NCBI RefSeq assembly: GCF_000423585.1
Contig: NZ_AUIG01000011.1
Location: 62,001-126,000, forward strand
DNA: 64,000 nucleotides
From: Salinimicrobium xinjiangense DSM 19287
GTDB taxonomy: Bacteria; Bacteroidota; Bacteroidia; Flavobacteriales; Flavobacteriaceae
Direction: 5' to 3'
Shown here piece by piece: positions 8,519-16,736 of the stretch. Every line of letters begins with the position of its first letter. The stretch's first letter is position 1. The position numbers and the translations under genes are program-made. Below the pieces are notes generated by a model that was given only the letters and a program-made list of their open reading frames with translations, was not told the origin of the DNA and made no database searches.

Positions 8519-10015
8519 CTATCTACTACTTACATTTTTAACGGGAATATTAGCTGCTTCCCGGTCCTTACCTTCTTTCATCCAGTGAGGAATGACTTCT
8601 TTGAGAAATCGTTTCTTGGTCTCAAGTTCTTCAGGCATATCAAGGCCAATGTAACGTTGTAATACTTCCTTACTGGTAAAGTCTGGCATCTCAACAGGTT
8701 GGTTATGTCCAAGATCTGCAAGCAGGCGGGAAAGCTCGATGCGTGCTTCCTGAATTTTTCCTGTTCCCGAAGAGACCATTCTACTCGTCTCAAGAGGAGC
8801 GTGGAAAGCTGCTCCGTGAGAAGCTACAGAAAAATCCCAACGCCATTGTGCATGTCTTATTTTCCTGAGAATTTCCTCCATCTGAGCTTCGGTTGCTCCA
8901 AGATCCCATGCCTTTTTAGCTTCTATATGAGCCCTGGCGATTTGCTTCTGTAAATATCCTGTCCCCTCTTTTATTTTGCGTTGACGCTCATACACGTCGG
9001 TCACCAGGTCTTCTTTACTCTCCCTGTGACATACAAAACATGAATTTTCAACATTGGTAAGTGGAGACCCAATGTGATGGTCGGTAAATTTCTGTCCGCC
9101 TTCAGTTTTGTACGGCATATGACAGTCTGCGCATGACACTCCTCTTTTTGCGTGAACTCCCATAGAGAAGATCTCATAATCGGGGTGCTGGGCTTTGATC
9201 ATCTTCGCTTTACTTAGAGGATGTACCCAATCTGCAAAATCTATGTTGTCGTAGTATTCCTCCATGGCTTCAACGGTAAGTCCGCCATCCCATGGGAATT
9301 TAAGATAAGCTGCTCCTTCCTTCCCGGGGAGGTCTTTTGCAAAATAATATTCCACGTGGCACTGTGCACAAACCAGCGAACGCATTTCCTGGTGGGAAAC
9401 ATCATTTATGTTCTTACCCATGGCTTCAAAAGCCTCTACCAGAGCGGGACGGGTAATGGTAAGATTCATCGTACCGCTGTCATGGCAGTCTGCACAACCA
9501 ATGGGATTGATCATTTCGCTGCCAAAGTCAGAAAATTTGTGGCTGTAGAATTCGGTTACTCCAATTTCATCCATGAGTCTTGGCACATCTGTACTTTTAC
9601 AGGTCCAGCAGGTACTGGGCATAGGACCTTCTCCTTTATTCCAGGGAGAACCAACCCTTGCAGTGGCCTGGATATCGGTTATTGCATGAGCATGCCCGCG
9701 TGGCTGATTGTAATCCTTACTAAAAGCATATCCGGCCCATAGGATCACCAGCTCAGGTTGATCATCAAGTACATCGGCAAAGCCACTGGTACTGTACAGC
9801 CCTCTAAAGGTAGTATCGGCAGTTTTTCTGTAGGATTGGTACTGCCGCGGATAATTAAGACCCCAAACAGAATCACGGGGTTCAATGCCTTCTATCTCCA
9901 CCTTGGGCTGATAGGCGAATCGGGCCTCTGCTCTCCGGTCCATAATGGTATAGGCGAGCAGCGCCAGAAGGAATACGGCTATAATGGTTACTAAAAAAAT
10001 GATCCAGTTTTTCAT
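8519..10015 (-). CDS. nrfA: ammonia-forming cytochrome c nitrite reductase, catalytic subunit
   Basis: Periplasmic pentahaem enzyme reducing nitrite to ammonium with six electrons. The 498-residue product has an N-terminal signal anchor (about 3-23). The special active-site haem motif is CWTCK at residues 136-140, with the lysine ligand typical of NrfA. Four CxxCH motifs follow: 174-178, 216-220, 295-299 and 326-330. Conserved surroundings such as HAHAITD and the DFSVASHGAAFH region fit the family. It lies 42 bp downstream of nrfH, with ccsBA behind it. Expression is probably controlled from the FNR-like site upstream of nrfH. All expected residues are present. Confidence 0.98.
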   Translation of the reverse strand: MKNWIIFLVTIIAVFLLALLAYTIMDRRAEARFAYQPKVEIEGIEPRDSVWGLNYPRQYQSYRKTADTTFRGLYSTSGFADVLDDQPELVILWAGYAFSKDYNQPRGHAHAITDIQATARVGSPWNKGEGPMPSTCWTCKSTDVPRLMDEIGVTEFYSHKFSDFGSEMINPIGCADCHDSGTMNLTITRPALVEAFEAMGKNINDVSHQEMRSLVCAQCHVEYYFAKDLPGKEGAAYLKFPWDGGLTVEAMEEYYDNIDFADWVHPLSKAKMIKAQHPDYEIFSMGVHAKRGVSCADCHMPYKTEGGQKFTDHHIGSPLTNVENSCFVCHRESKEDLVTDVYERQRKIKEGTGYLQKQIARAHIEAKKAWDLGATEAQMEEILRKIRHAQWRWDFSVASHGAAFHAPLETSRMVSSGTGKIQEARIELSRLLADLGHNQPVEMPDFTSKEVLQRYIGLDMPEELETKKRFLKEVIPHWMKEGKDREAANIPVKNVSSR

Positions 10016-10057
10016 AGGTCTAAGGTTAATATCTAAAGGTAAAGGCTGTATTTATCA

Positions 10058-10717
10058 TTAAGGAGTGGTTTGTTTTGTTGCCGGAACAGAATCTTTTTCT
10101 TCTTCGGCTATATGGCTCTTTAACCAGGAGGGAATAATATCCCTTTTCTCGGGCACATGCATTTCTACAGGTTCTATTTGATATCCCACCGCTGAAAGAC
10201 TTTTCACTCTGCCATGAGGCACCTCGCGGTGACACTCCCAGCAGGTGCGGTCTGTTCTGTGAAAATCATGGTTCTCTACTGTGGCTGCAATTTTTGGATC
10301 TGTGATGCGGGCATCATGGCAGCGAATGCAATTGTTCTGAATAACCTCTGCGGAAGCTTCTCTTGCCACGATCACCTCCGGTTCGGCTCTGAGAGTAAAA
10401 ATGGTAGAGTGATAAAGCCCATCCATGGCCTTAAAATAGTATTGATTGAAAACATTATCCTGTGGCACATGGCAGTCGTTACAACTCGCAACTTCCCTAT
10501 GAGAACTCTTGTTCCAGGTGAGGTACTGAGGGGTCATTACATGGCAGTTGATACAAGCCTTGGGGTCATCGGAGAGATAAGAAGCGGCATTGCTGAGCTT
10601 CAGCACATAGAATCCTAGACCTAAAAGTGCTCCCATTGAAATGGCAGCAGCAAGACCCCATTTTCTCGGAGGCAAAAGGCGACGAAAAAAAGATTTCTTT
10701 TTGGCTGGTTGGTTCAT
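10058..10717 (-). CDS. nrfH: cytochrome c nitrite reductase small subunit, quinol oxidase
   Basis: Membrane-anchored tetrahaem NapC/NirT-family protein that takes electrons from menaquinol and passes them to NrfA. With the ATG at 10717 the product has 219 residues: a basic N-terminus (MNQPAKKKSFFRRLLPPRKW), one anchor helix (about 20-40), and haem motifs CINCH (55-59), CNDCH (79-83), CIRCH (130-134) and CWECH (159-163). The open frame extends 32 codons further upstream, but that part overlaps the promoter and has no family character. It is first gene of nrfHA. An FNR-like operator is centred 56 bp upstream of the start. Confidence 0.96.
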   Translation of the reverse strand: MNQPAKKKSFFRRLLPPRKWGLAAAISMGALLGLGFYVLKLSNAASYLSDDPKACINCHVMTPQYLTWNKSSHREVASCNDCHVPQDNVFNQYYFKAMDGLYHSTIFTLRAEPEVIVAREASAEVIQNNCIRCHDARITDPKIAATVENHDFHRTDRTCWECHREVPHGRVKSLSAVGYQIEPVEMHVPEKRDIIPSWLKSHIAEEEKDSVPATKQTTP

Positions 10718-10735
10718 ACACCAAAATTTGGCTGG

Positions 10736-10779
10736 TAAAAATACCTTCCTAAAGCCAAAAAAAATATGACAATTATCAG
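10736..10779 (-). promoter_or_regulatory. FNR-like operator and -7-like box upstream of nrfHA
   Basis: ATGACAATTATCAG at 10766-10779 matches the pflB operator in 13 of 14 positions and in the same orientation. TATTTTTA (10743 to 10736, minus strand), one mismatch from TAnnTTTG, ends 36.5 bp from its centre. The predicted leader before the ATG at 10717 is only about 12 nt, which is acceptable in a phylum that seldom uses Shine-Dalgarno sites. Confidence 0.6.
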
Positions 10780-10965
10780 CTTGTATGCTTTTGACCGGGG
10801 GCTTTTGCGACAATTTTATGCCGACAGAAATTTTCCCGAGGCTTCATTACTTTTCGGCTGCAGCTGTTATTTAAAGACTGTATAAATTATTTATGTCGAA
10901 ATTTATTCTGAACCAGATTTCCTGCATCTCTTAACAGATCACTTTCTAAAGAATAAAAACATGTA

Positions 10966-11004
10966 AAAAAATAAAGAGCTCCAAAAATGTCATTTTTGAA
11001 GCTC
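10966..11004 (-). terminator. terminator after the M14 peptidase gene
   Basis: GAGCTCCAAAAATG (10976-10989) and CATTTTTGAAGCTC (10991-11004) pair over 14 bp with one mismatch. The minus strand then runs into a T-rich tail (10966-10975). It belongs to the AAAATGnCATTTTTGAAG terminator family found repeatedly in this window. Together with the nrfH promoter it accounts for most of the 339-bp gap 10718-11056. Confidence 0.75.
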
Positions 11005-11056
11005 CTTATTATTGAAGGCTTATGGATTCCCTTTGCTTTGAAAAAATATATATTCT

Positions 11057-13654
11057 TTACTCCACTAAATTAGGAACATCGATAAGCGGTCCAAAAAAGA
11101 GCGCGTTAAAAAACAGCTTATTGGTACCAAACCAGGTTCCGCGGAAATTAGGATTATCCACAAAAGAGATCACCCTTCCTGCTCCCAGTCCGTGAACGAA
11201 AATAGAAGCTGTACCCGGAAGTTTCTCAAGGTTCTCTTCTGAAACATATCCACTTACCAACGGATCTTCTTTATAGACCGCCACGGTGCTGTACGGATTT
11301 TCTGCCGGATTCACAAAAAGGTTACTGTTGCGGTAGACCATGAGCTCCCTGTCTCTATACCCAAAGCCGAGCGGATGACTGTTATCAAGATCTGTTCTGT
11401 AAATGGATCCTCCGATTAATTTAGGACCTTCTCTTTCGGCTGCACTGGCAAAATCAAAGCGTTGCCCTTTCATTTCCTCCTTTGCAAGGCTGTCCTTTTT
11501 GATGATAAGATCTTCGGGAAGCAGGCCTTTTTCGGCAGCCCATTTCACGGCACCTTTCTGAACAATCAGCGTTCCTCCCTGCTCTACCCAACTTTTGATC
11601 TTATCTACATCTTTGTCTTTAAGCAGACCGTAACTTCCGTTGACCATGATCAGCTCGTTGTAATCCTGAAGCTTTATGCGGTTAAAATCCAGCAAATCCA
11701 CTTTTGGAAGCGGCATATTCAATTTGCTGTCCAGCAGGTGCCATACTTCTCCGGCTTCATATAAGGAAACTCCTTCGCCAATAAGCATTAAAGGCTTCGG
11801 CTTTTCAATTTTTTCGAAATTTCCGCTGCCCAGGTCTATTCCGGTGCTGCTGAGTCCGCTGCTTACGGCTTCTATGGAAATCTGATGTTCCGCAGCCAGT
11901 CTTTGCAGTAGTTCATGAATTTCTGCTGAAGGCATCTTTTGCATGGCCACCGGAACTAAAATACTTCCGTAACTGAATTCCTCAACTCCATTTTGCGTTT
12001 GTAAACTAAGGGGTTTAAATGCGGTTTTGGTGATAAGGTCATGCTTCAGAAGCTCCTGAAGCACCGCCGGGGCATTATAACTTTCCCAGTTAAAAATGTA
12101 GGCATAATTGCTCTTTTCAACCGGAAACTCTTCAGCCTTTAGAAAAGTGGAATCGATTTGCTGCCCAAGGTTCGAATTCCGAAGCTGTCGTGAATTCAGC
12201 GGTGAAGACGGCAGGCCATAAGCGTGCACCATAGACCAGGCGGTTGTATCGTAGAACAGGCTGTCATGGAATTTGGTCACAGTGTCAAACATGGTGGCCA
12301 CCATCCTGAACTGCGGCTGCTCCCCGGGCACTATAAAGGAATTTGCCGCGGAAAAGTTCTCCCTGCCAGACTTCACATTCCCACCTGCTTCATATACCCT
12401 GATCTTATGTCTTAACAGCAGGTCCATGAAAGCCTTTGCCCGGTTTGGGTCTCCTCCATCCGAAAACACATATCCCTTTGCGGAATTATTCCGCGCCTGC
12501 TCCATTGCCGATTCAAAGAAATCTTTCTGATGACGCAGGAAAATGTCCTTATTCTCCACCGTGGCCTTAAGGGTTGCCAGGCTGTTCACCAAATGATTAC
12601 GAATGGTGAAGGCAAAGGAAACCTCGCCGTGAATACTTTCCTGCAGATGTCCGCGGGAACTGGCTTGTTCAAAGACCAGCCCCAGTCCGCCCTGGATATC
12701 GGGATAGGTCGAACCGTAACCCGGATAAGAATTATCAAACACCTCTTTAGTGAAATACAGGGACCCAATCTCATCCATGGCATCTGCAAAATAAGGTGCC
12801 AGCAGATTGTTCAACTGATCGTAATTCTCCCTCGGAATAATAGGATTTTCGGATCCATGAGGTTTGGTAGGTTCAAAGAAATAAGTGCTGTTGGTGCCCA
12901 TCTCGTGGAAATCGGTCACCACATTGGGATACCACTTATGGTAAAAATTAAGCCGGGCCTTGCTTTCCACATGGACCAGGGGAAGCCAGTCGCGGTTAAG
13001 GTCGAACCAGTAGTGATTCACCCTTCCGCCCGGCCAGGCTTCGTTGTGTTCCCTGTCCAGCGGATCGGCAACCGGCGGGAATCCGCGGTGCATATTGGCC
13101 CAGGTGGTGTGGCGGTCCCTTCCGTCCGGATTAAGAACGGGCTCTATAAAGATCACCGCTTTCTCCAGGTATTCCAGCACTTCCGGCTCCTGTGAAGCAG
13201 TAAGATACCAGGCGGTGAGCATGGCTGCTTCACTGCTGGAAGGTTCATTTCCGTGGACGTTATAGCCAAGCTGAATGATCACGGGCATCTCCTCAAATGA
13301 AGAGATGGAAGCCGCGGGATCTGTCAGCCGCAAATGCTCCTGTCTTATATTTTCGAGATCATCATAATTTCCCTTCGCCGTAATGGTCGCAACGATCATA
13401 GGCCTTTGCTCATAGGTCTTTCCTATTTCCTGAATATGCACCTTGTCTGACTTCTCTGCGAGTTCATAGAAATAGGCAACGAGTCGGTCATGACGGGTAT
13501 GGAAATCGCCGATTCCGTAGCCCAAAAATTCTTCGGGTGTGGGGATATTGGGATCAAAATTAGATTTATCCGGAAAGAAATAATCCTGCTGTGCAGCGGC
13601 AGGGATGTAAAACAGGGACAAAAAACTTAATAATAACAAAAGAGGGAATCGCAT
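11057..13654 (-). CDS. secreted M14-family zinc carboxypeptidase-like protein
   Basis: An 865-residue exported metallopeptidase. The start is the ATG at 13654, giving a signal peptide MRFPLLLLLSFLSLFYIPAAAQ; the open frame upstream has no such feature. The M14 domain covers roughly residues 45-370. The zinc ligands His134 and Glu137 lie in YNVHGNEPSSSEAAM, substrate residues in PVLNPDGRDRH and FDLNRDWLP, and a later histidine in VVTDFHEMGTNSTYFFEP. The C-terminal 450 residues hold no second catalytic motif that I recognise and resemble the glutamine-amidotransferase-like or beta-rich tail of large Bacteroidota M14 proteins. It is monocistronic, with its own terminator, and divergent from a GNAT gene. 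Confidence 0.9.
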   Translation of the reverse strand: MRFPLLLLLSFLSLFYIPAAAQQDYFFPDKSNFDPNIPTPEEFLGYGIGDFHTRHDRLVAYFYELAEKSDKVHIQEIGKTYEQRPMIVATITAKGNYDDLENIRQEHLRLTDPAASISSFEEMPVIIQLGYNVHGNEPSSSEAAMLTAWYLTASQEPEVLEYLEKAVIFIEPVLNPDGRDRHTTWANMHRGFPPVADPLDREHNEAWPGGRVNHYWFDLNRDWLPLVHVESKARLNFYHKWYPNVVTDFHEMGTNSTYFFEPTKPHGSENPIIPRENYDQLNNLLAPYFADAMDEIGSLYFTKEVFDNSYPGYGSTYPDIQGGLGLVFEQASSRGHLQESIHGEVSFAFTIRNHLVNSLATLKATVENKDIFLRHQKDFFESAMEQARNNSAKGYVFSDGGDPNRAKAFMDLLLRHKIRVYEAGGNVKSGRENFSAANSFIVPGEQPQFRMVATMFDTVTKFHDSLFYDTTAWSMVHAYGLPSSPLNSRQLRNSNLGQQIDSTFLKAEEFPVEKSNYAYIFNWESYNAPAVLQELLKHDLITKTAFKPLSLQTQNGVEEFSYGSILVPVAMQKMPSAEIHELLQRLAAEHQISIEAVSSGLSSTGIDLGSGNFEKIEKPKPLMLIGEGVSLYEAGEVWHLLDSKLNMPLPKVDLLDFNRIKLQDYNELIMVNGSYGLLKDKDVDKIKSWVEQGGTLIVQKGAVKWAAEKGLLPEDLIIKKDSLAKEEMKGQRFDFASAAEREGPKLIGGSIYRTDLDNSHPLGFGYRDRELMVYRNSNLFVNPAENPYSTVAVYKEDPLVSGYVSEENLEKLPGTASIFVHGLGAGRVISFVDNPNFRGTWFGTNKLFFNALFFGPLIDVPNLVE

Positions 13655-13782
13655 AGGACCTTGTATTTTTATACTGTGGCCTAAGATATTGATAAAAATT
13701 ATTTTTGGTGCAATGCTCACTCGGGCTTCAGAAAGCTTCCGCCGTTCTTTATACAGCAGCAAATGCTATCTTAGCTTTTGTT

Positions 13783-14349
13783 ATGATCAATGAGAAATAC
13801 TTTGAGGAATTTCCGCAGCTGAAAACTGAGAGACTCCTGCTTCGGAAACAGGAGCTGAAGGATGCGCCTCACCTGCAACAAATGCGTTCCAATGAGCAGG
13901 TGATGCTGTATATGGATTCAGACCGGCATGAGGATATAAAAGCTTCGGAAGCCTTTATCGCCAGGAACCTTGAGAGCTACGAACAGAAAACCGGATTCTT
14001 CTGGGACATCACAGCCGCTGAAACCGGAAATTATTTAGGGGATATCATCCTGCGAAAGATCGACAGGACCAACTTTCGGGCAGAGATAGGATATACGTTA
14101 AAGCCCGACTACTGGGGCCGGGGCTATATGAAAGAAGCCATGCGTGCGGTGATCTCTTTTGGATTTAAGGACCTGGGGCTTCACAGCATCGAAGCCAATA
14201 TCAACCCCGCCAATACCACCTCCCGGGAATTACTCTTAAAAATGGGGTTTTTGAAGGAGGCTTTCTTCAGGGAGAATTATAATTACAACGGAAGGTTTTT
14301 AGATACTGAGATCTATTCTTTATTAGAGAGGGATTTTATTCAGCAATAA
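13783..14349 (+). CDS. GNAT family N-acetyltransferase (RimJ/RimL type)
   Basis: A 188-residue acetyl-CoA-dependent acetyltransferase. The opening LKTERLLLRKQELKDAPHLQQM is the RimJ/RimL signature. The acetyl-CoA loop is in EIGYTLKPDYWGRGYMKEAMRAV, and the C-terminal NPANTTSRELLLKMGF closes the fold. I start at the ATG at 13783 (MINEKYFEEFPQ), because the longer frame overlaps the leader of the divergent peptidase gene and lacks homology-like character. A TTTTG-ending promoter-like stretch lies just upstream. The acetylated substrate cannot be told from sequence. Confidence 0.88.
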   Translation: MINEKYFEEFPQLKTERLLLRKQELKDAPHLQQMRSNEQVMLYMDSDRHEDIKASEAFIARNLESYEQKTGFFWDITAAETGNYLGDIILRKIDRTNFRAEIGYTLKPDYWGRGYMKEAMRAVISFGFKDLGLHSIEANINPANTTSRELLLKMGFLKEAFFRENYNYNGRFLDTEIYSLLERDFIQQ

Positions 14350-14375
14350 AATTCCACACAAAGCAAGGAAGTCAA

Positions 14376-14525
14376 AAATTAAGAGCACAAAGAAATTGTA
14401 ACTCTTTTTGCAGTCACTTGAATCCTATCTAATTAGCTGAAAAAATTATTCAATATAAAATATTCAATATAAAATATTCGATATACAATATCCAATTAAA
14501 AGGTTTCTCGCAAGGGCGCAGAGCT
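14376..14525 (+). repeat. 150-bp direct repeat, copy 1
   Basis: Near-identical to 14857-14992. It differs by an internal 14-bp duplication (CAATATAAAATATT, present twice here) and one C/T change. Starts AAATTAAGAGCACAAAG and ends GGGCGCAGAGCT. The two copies flank the mobile element at 14577-14803. Confidence 0.85.
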
Positions 14526-14567
14526 AAAAAGAAAGAGCGAAAAGTTTTGTCTCAATTGGAATTTGGT

Positions 14568-14812
14568 GCTTGTAATCATTGTTGTCCGGAAAAAGAATCG
14601 AGACCGCTCCACTTCTAGAATCTAGAACCAAGACTTTTTCATAAGATATTGAAATTCAATGTTGTGAAAATATATCTTCATTGGTAGAATATTTGAAATT
14701 CAAAGAACTAAAGACCACCCCCCCTCAGACTGATAGATAAGATCTCTGATCAGCATTAGCGGGCTTTTTCAGAGGTTCCTTCTGTTTTCATCGGACAACA
14801 ATGGCTTGTAAT
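14568..14812. mobile_element. MITE-like element with 12-bp terminal inverted repeats and 9-bp target duplication
   Basis: The element occupies 14577-14803 (227 bp). It begins CATTGTTGTCCG and ends CGGACAACAATG, a perfect 12-bp inverted repeat. It is bordered by a perfect 9-bp direct repeat GCTTGTAAT (14568-14576 and 14804-14812). Removing it restores a continuous copy of the local spacer repeat (GGTGCTTGTAATTC...), as found elsewhere in the window. It has no open frame long enough for a transposase, so it must be moved in trans. A 9-bp duplication fits some IS4-type transposases, but the family is not established here. Confidence 0.85.
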
Positions 14813-14856
14813 TCGGAATTTTCCATAAGGTTCACACTAAGAGCACTAAGCCAAAA

Positions 14857-14992
14857 AAATTAAGAGCACAAAGAAATTGTAACTCTTTTTGCAGTCACTT
14901 GAATTCTATCTAATTAGCTGAAAAAATTATTCAATATAAAATATTCGATATACAATATCCAATTAAAAGGTTTCTCGCAAGGGCGCAGAGCT
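14857..14992 (+). repeat. 150-bp direct repeat, copy 2
   Basis: 136-bp copy of 14376-14525 lacking the internal 14-bp duplication. It ends at the same GGGCGCAGAGCT, after which the two copies diverge (CCACCGCAAAGAGCGC here). Confidence 0.85.
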
Positions 14993-15240
14993 CCACCGCA
15001 AAGAGCGCAAAGAGATCTTTTTTTTCTGAATACTGAACACTGACCACTGATCACTTTTTCCCCCCCAGATCACGCAGATCTTCGCAGAACAAGCATTTCC
15101 CAATTCACTAGTTACTAATCACCATTAACCATTTTGGTGCCTGGTGCTTGGAATTTTTTCCCTCATTTTCAAATTCCTTTTCAGGAAAAATGCTGTAAAT
15201 TTAACAGGCATTGCAATAGCCAAAGGAGTATGATGATAAC
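14993..15240. repeat. rest of spacer: heptads and dispersed units
   Basis: Holds ACTGAAC/ACTGACC/ACTGATC heptads (15032-15052), a copy of the CAGATCACGCAGATCTTCGC unit (about 15066-15090), a TAACTAA/TCACCAT/TAACCAT heptad run and TGGTGCC/TGGTGCT heptads (to about 15160). No gene is seen. Confidence 0.65.
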
Positions 15241-15248
15241 AATGGAAT

Positions 15249-15893
15249 ATGGAAACTCCGTTTACTATAGAACAATTTTTTGAGGTATTCGAGAAATACA
15301 ATACCTCAGTATTTCCGGCTCAATTTATTTTTATTGGATTAGGCATTCTGGCCATTATCCTTATTCATACCCGAAGAAATTATAGCAATTACTTCATCAC
15401 CGGCTTTCTTGGATTTTTATGGCTCTGGATAGGGATGGTTTACCATTTCGGCTTCTTCACTTCTATCAACAAAGCCGCGTATGGTTTTGGGATCCTGTTT
15501 ATTCTTCAGGGATTATTTTTTGTGGGGGAGATGTTCAGAAACAACCTGGAATTTAGCTTCCAAAGAAAACCAAAAATTTTTCTTGGATACTTTTTTATTC
15601 TTTTTGGGCTGATCATTTACCCGCTGATTGGTTACCTCCTTGGAGCTAAATTCAGCACGACGATCTCGCTCGGATTACCCTGCCCTACCACCATCCTAAC
15701 CTTCGGATTCTTCATGCTTACCAACAGCAAATTTCCACGATACCTTTTGATCATCCCAACTATTTGGGCGCTAATAGGAACTTTTGCTGCTGTTAACTTC
15801 GGAGTGTATCAGGATTTTGTCATGTTGCTCACTGCAATCATTGCTAATATTTATTTATTAAAAGGAAATAATGTTCCGGCTGTTGCCTGGTAA
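15249..15893 (+). CDS. DUF6064-like membrane protein
   Basis: 214 residues with about seven predicted membrane helices. The N-terminus PFTIEQFFEVFEKYNTSVFPAQ matches what I remember of the DUF6064 family, and conserved polar patches occur in NYFITGFLGFLWLWIGMVYHFGFF and SLGLPCPTTILTFGFF. The family has no assigned biochemical role. I start at METPFTIEQ; an ATG seven bases upstream (15242) is out of frame. The next gene, also a membrane protein, begins 34 bp downstream on the same strand and may be cotranscribed. Confidence 0.75.
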   Translation: METPFTIEQFFEVFEKYNTSVFPAQFIFIGLGILAIILIHTRRNYSNYFITGFLGFLWLWIGMVYHFGFFTSINKAAYGFGILFILQGLFFVGEMFRNNLEFSFQRKPKIFLGYFFILFGLIIYPLIGYLLGAKFSTTISLGLPCPTTILTFGFFMLTNSKFPRYLLIIPTIWALIGTFAAVNFGVYQDFVMLLTAIIANIYLLKGNNVPAVAW

Positions 15894-15927
15894 TTGTTTT
15901 TGTCAACTGCCTTTTACCTGCTGAGCT

Positions 15928-16272
15928 ATGGAAATTCAAAAAAAGCTCCTGGCGATCAAACTCCTGCACACCCTGGTGTGGGTGTTCTTTGTGGCTGTCA
16001 TTTTCTATGTTGTCTACTCGGGAATTACCGACAACATTACCACCCTCACCTGGATTTCAATTGGGCTGGTGCTGGGAGAAGGTTTTGTCCTGCTGATCTT
16101 TAAGATGTTCTGTCCGCTTACTATTATGGCGCGGAAATACTCAGATTCAGAAAAGGCAAATTTTGACATCTTTTTACCTGAGTGGCTGGCGAAGTACAAC
16201 AAGGAAATTTTTACTTCTATTTTTCTTCTTGGAGTGGTGCTGGTTCTAATGAGGTACTACGAGGTTTTTTAG
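15928..16272 (+). CDS. hypothetical membrane protein, three helices
   Basis: 114 residues with helices at about 14-34, 40-60 and 94-110. A conserved-looking central stretch MFCPLTIMARKYSDSEKANFDIFLPEWLAKYNKEIF lies on one face. I have seen this CPLT...NFDIYLP.WLAKYNK pattern in other flavobacterial hypothetical proteins, but no function is known to me. It follows the DUF6064-like gene by 34 bp, so a two-gene unit is likely. Confidence 0.65.
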   Translation: MEIQKKLLAIKLLHTLVWVFFVAVIFYVVYSGITDNITTLTWISIGLVLGEGFVLLIFKMFCPLTIMARKYSDSEKANFDIFLPEWLAKYNKEIFTSIFLLGVVLVLMRYYEVF

Positions 16273-16736
16273 ATCTAAAAATAACAGCCAATTTCTTTGC
16301 AGTTTGTCATTTCGAACCTGCCTGCCGAAGGGCAGGGGAGCTTTTTCAGCGACTGAGAAATCTCATCATGTGCAATGAAAATTTCTCGCTAAGAAATCCT
16401 GTTCATTGTTAATTGATCATTGGTAATTGAAAAAAGCCACGGATGCCACAGATAATTTTTAATTTCTCCTAAATGCACGTTCTGAGTTGCAAAACATTCG
16501 CTGATACCATTTTTCTGACCACCGACCACTGATTACTATTTTCCTTTCATCTTCAAACTCTCAAATCCCACATCTTAAATTCGCTCTCTTTAGCTTTTAC
16601 ATTGTACAATATTCAATATACATTATACCTTTAAAGGGTTTCCCGCAGATCTTCGCAGAACAAGCATTTCCCAATTCACTAATTAACTAATCACCATTAA
16701 CCATTTTGATGCCTGGTGCTTGGAATTGGTAAAATT
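16273..16736. repeat. repeat-filled spacer
   Basis: Contains a 62-bp TGTCATTTCGA...GAGAAATCTCAT element (16305-16366) with an internal CCTGCC/GGCAGG hairpin. ACCACCG/ACCACTG heptads follow (16517-16535), then a copy of the CGCAGATCTTCGCAGAAC...TAACCATT unit (about 16640-16730). No gene is seen. Confidence 0.7.

Noticed and set aside
12530-13195. 221-codon open frame opposite the M14 peptidase
   Set aside because: Antisense shadow of a well-supported coding region; no motif, signal or promoter of its own.
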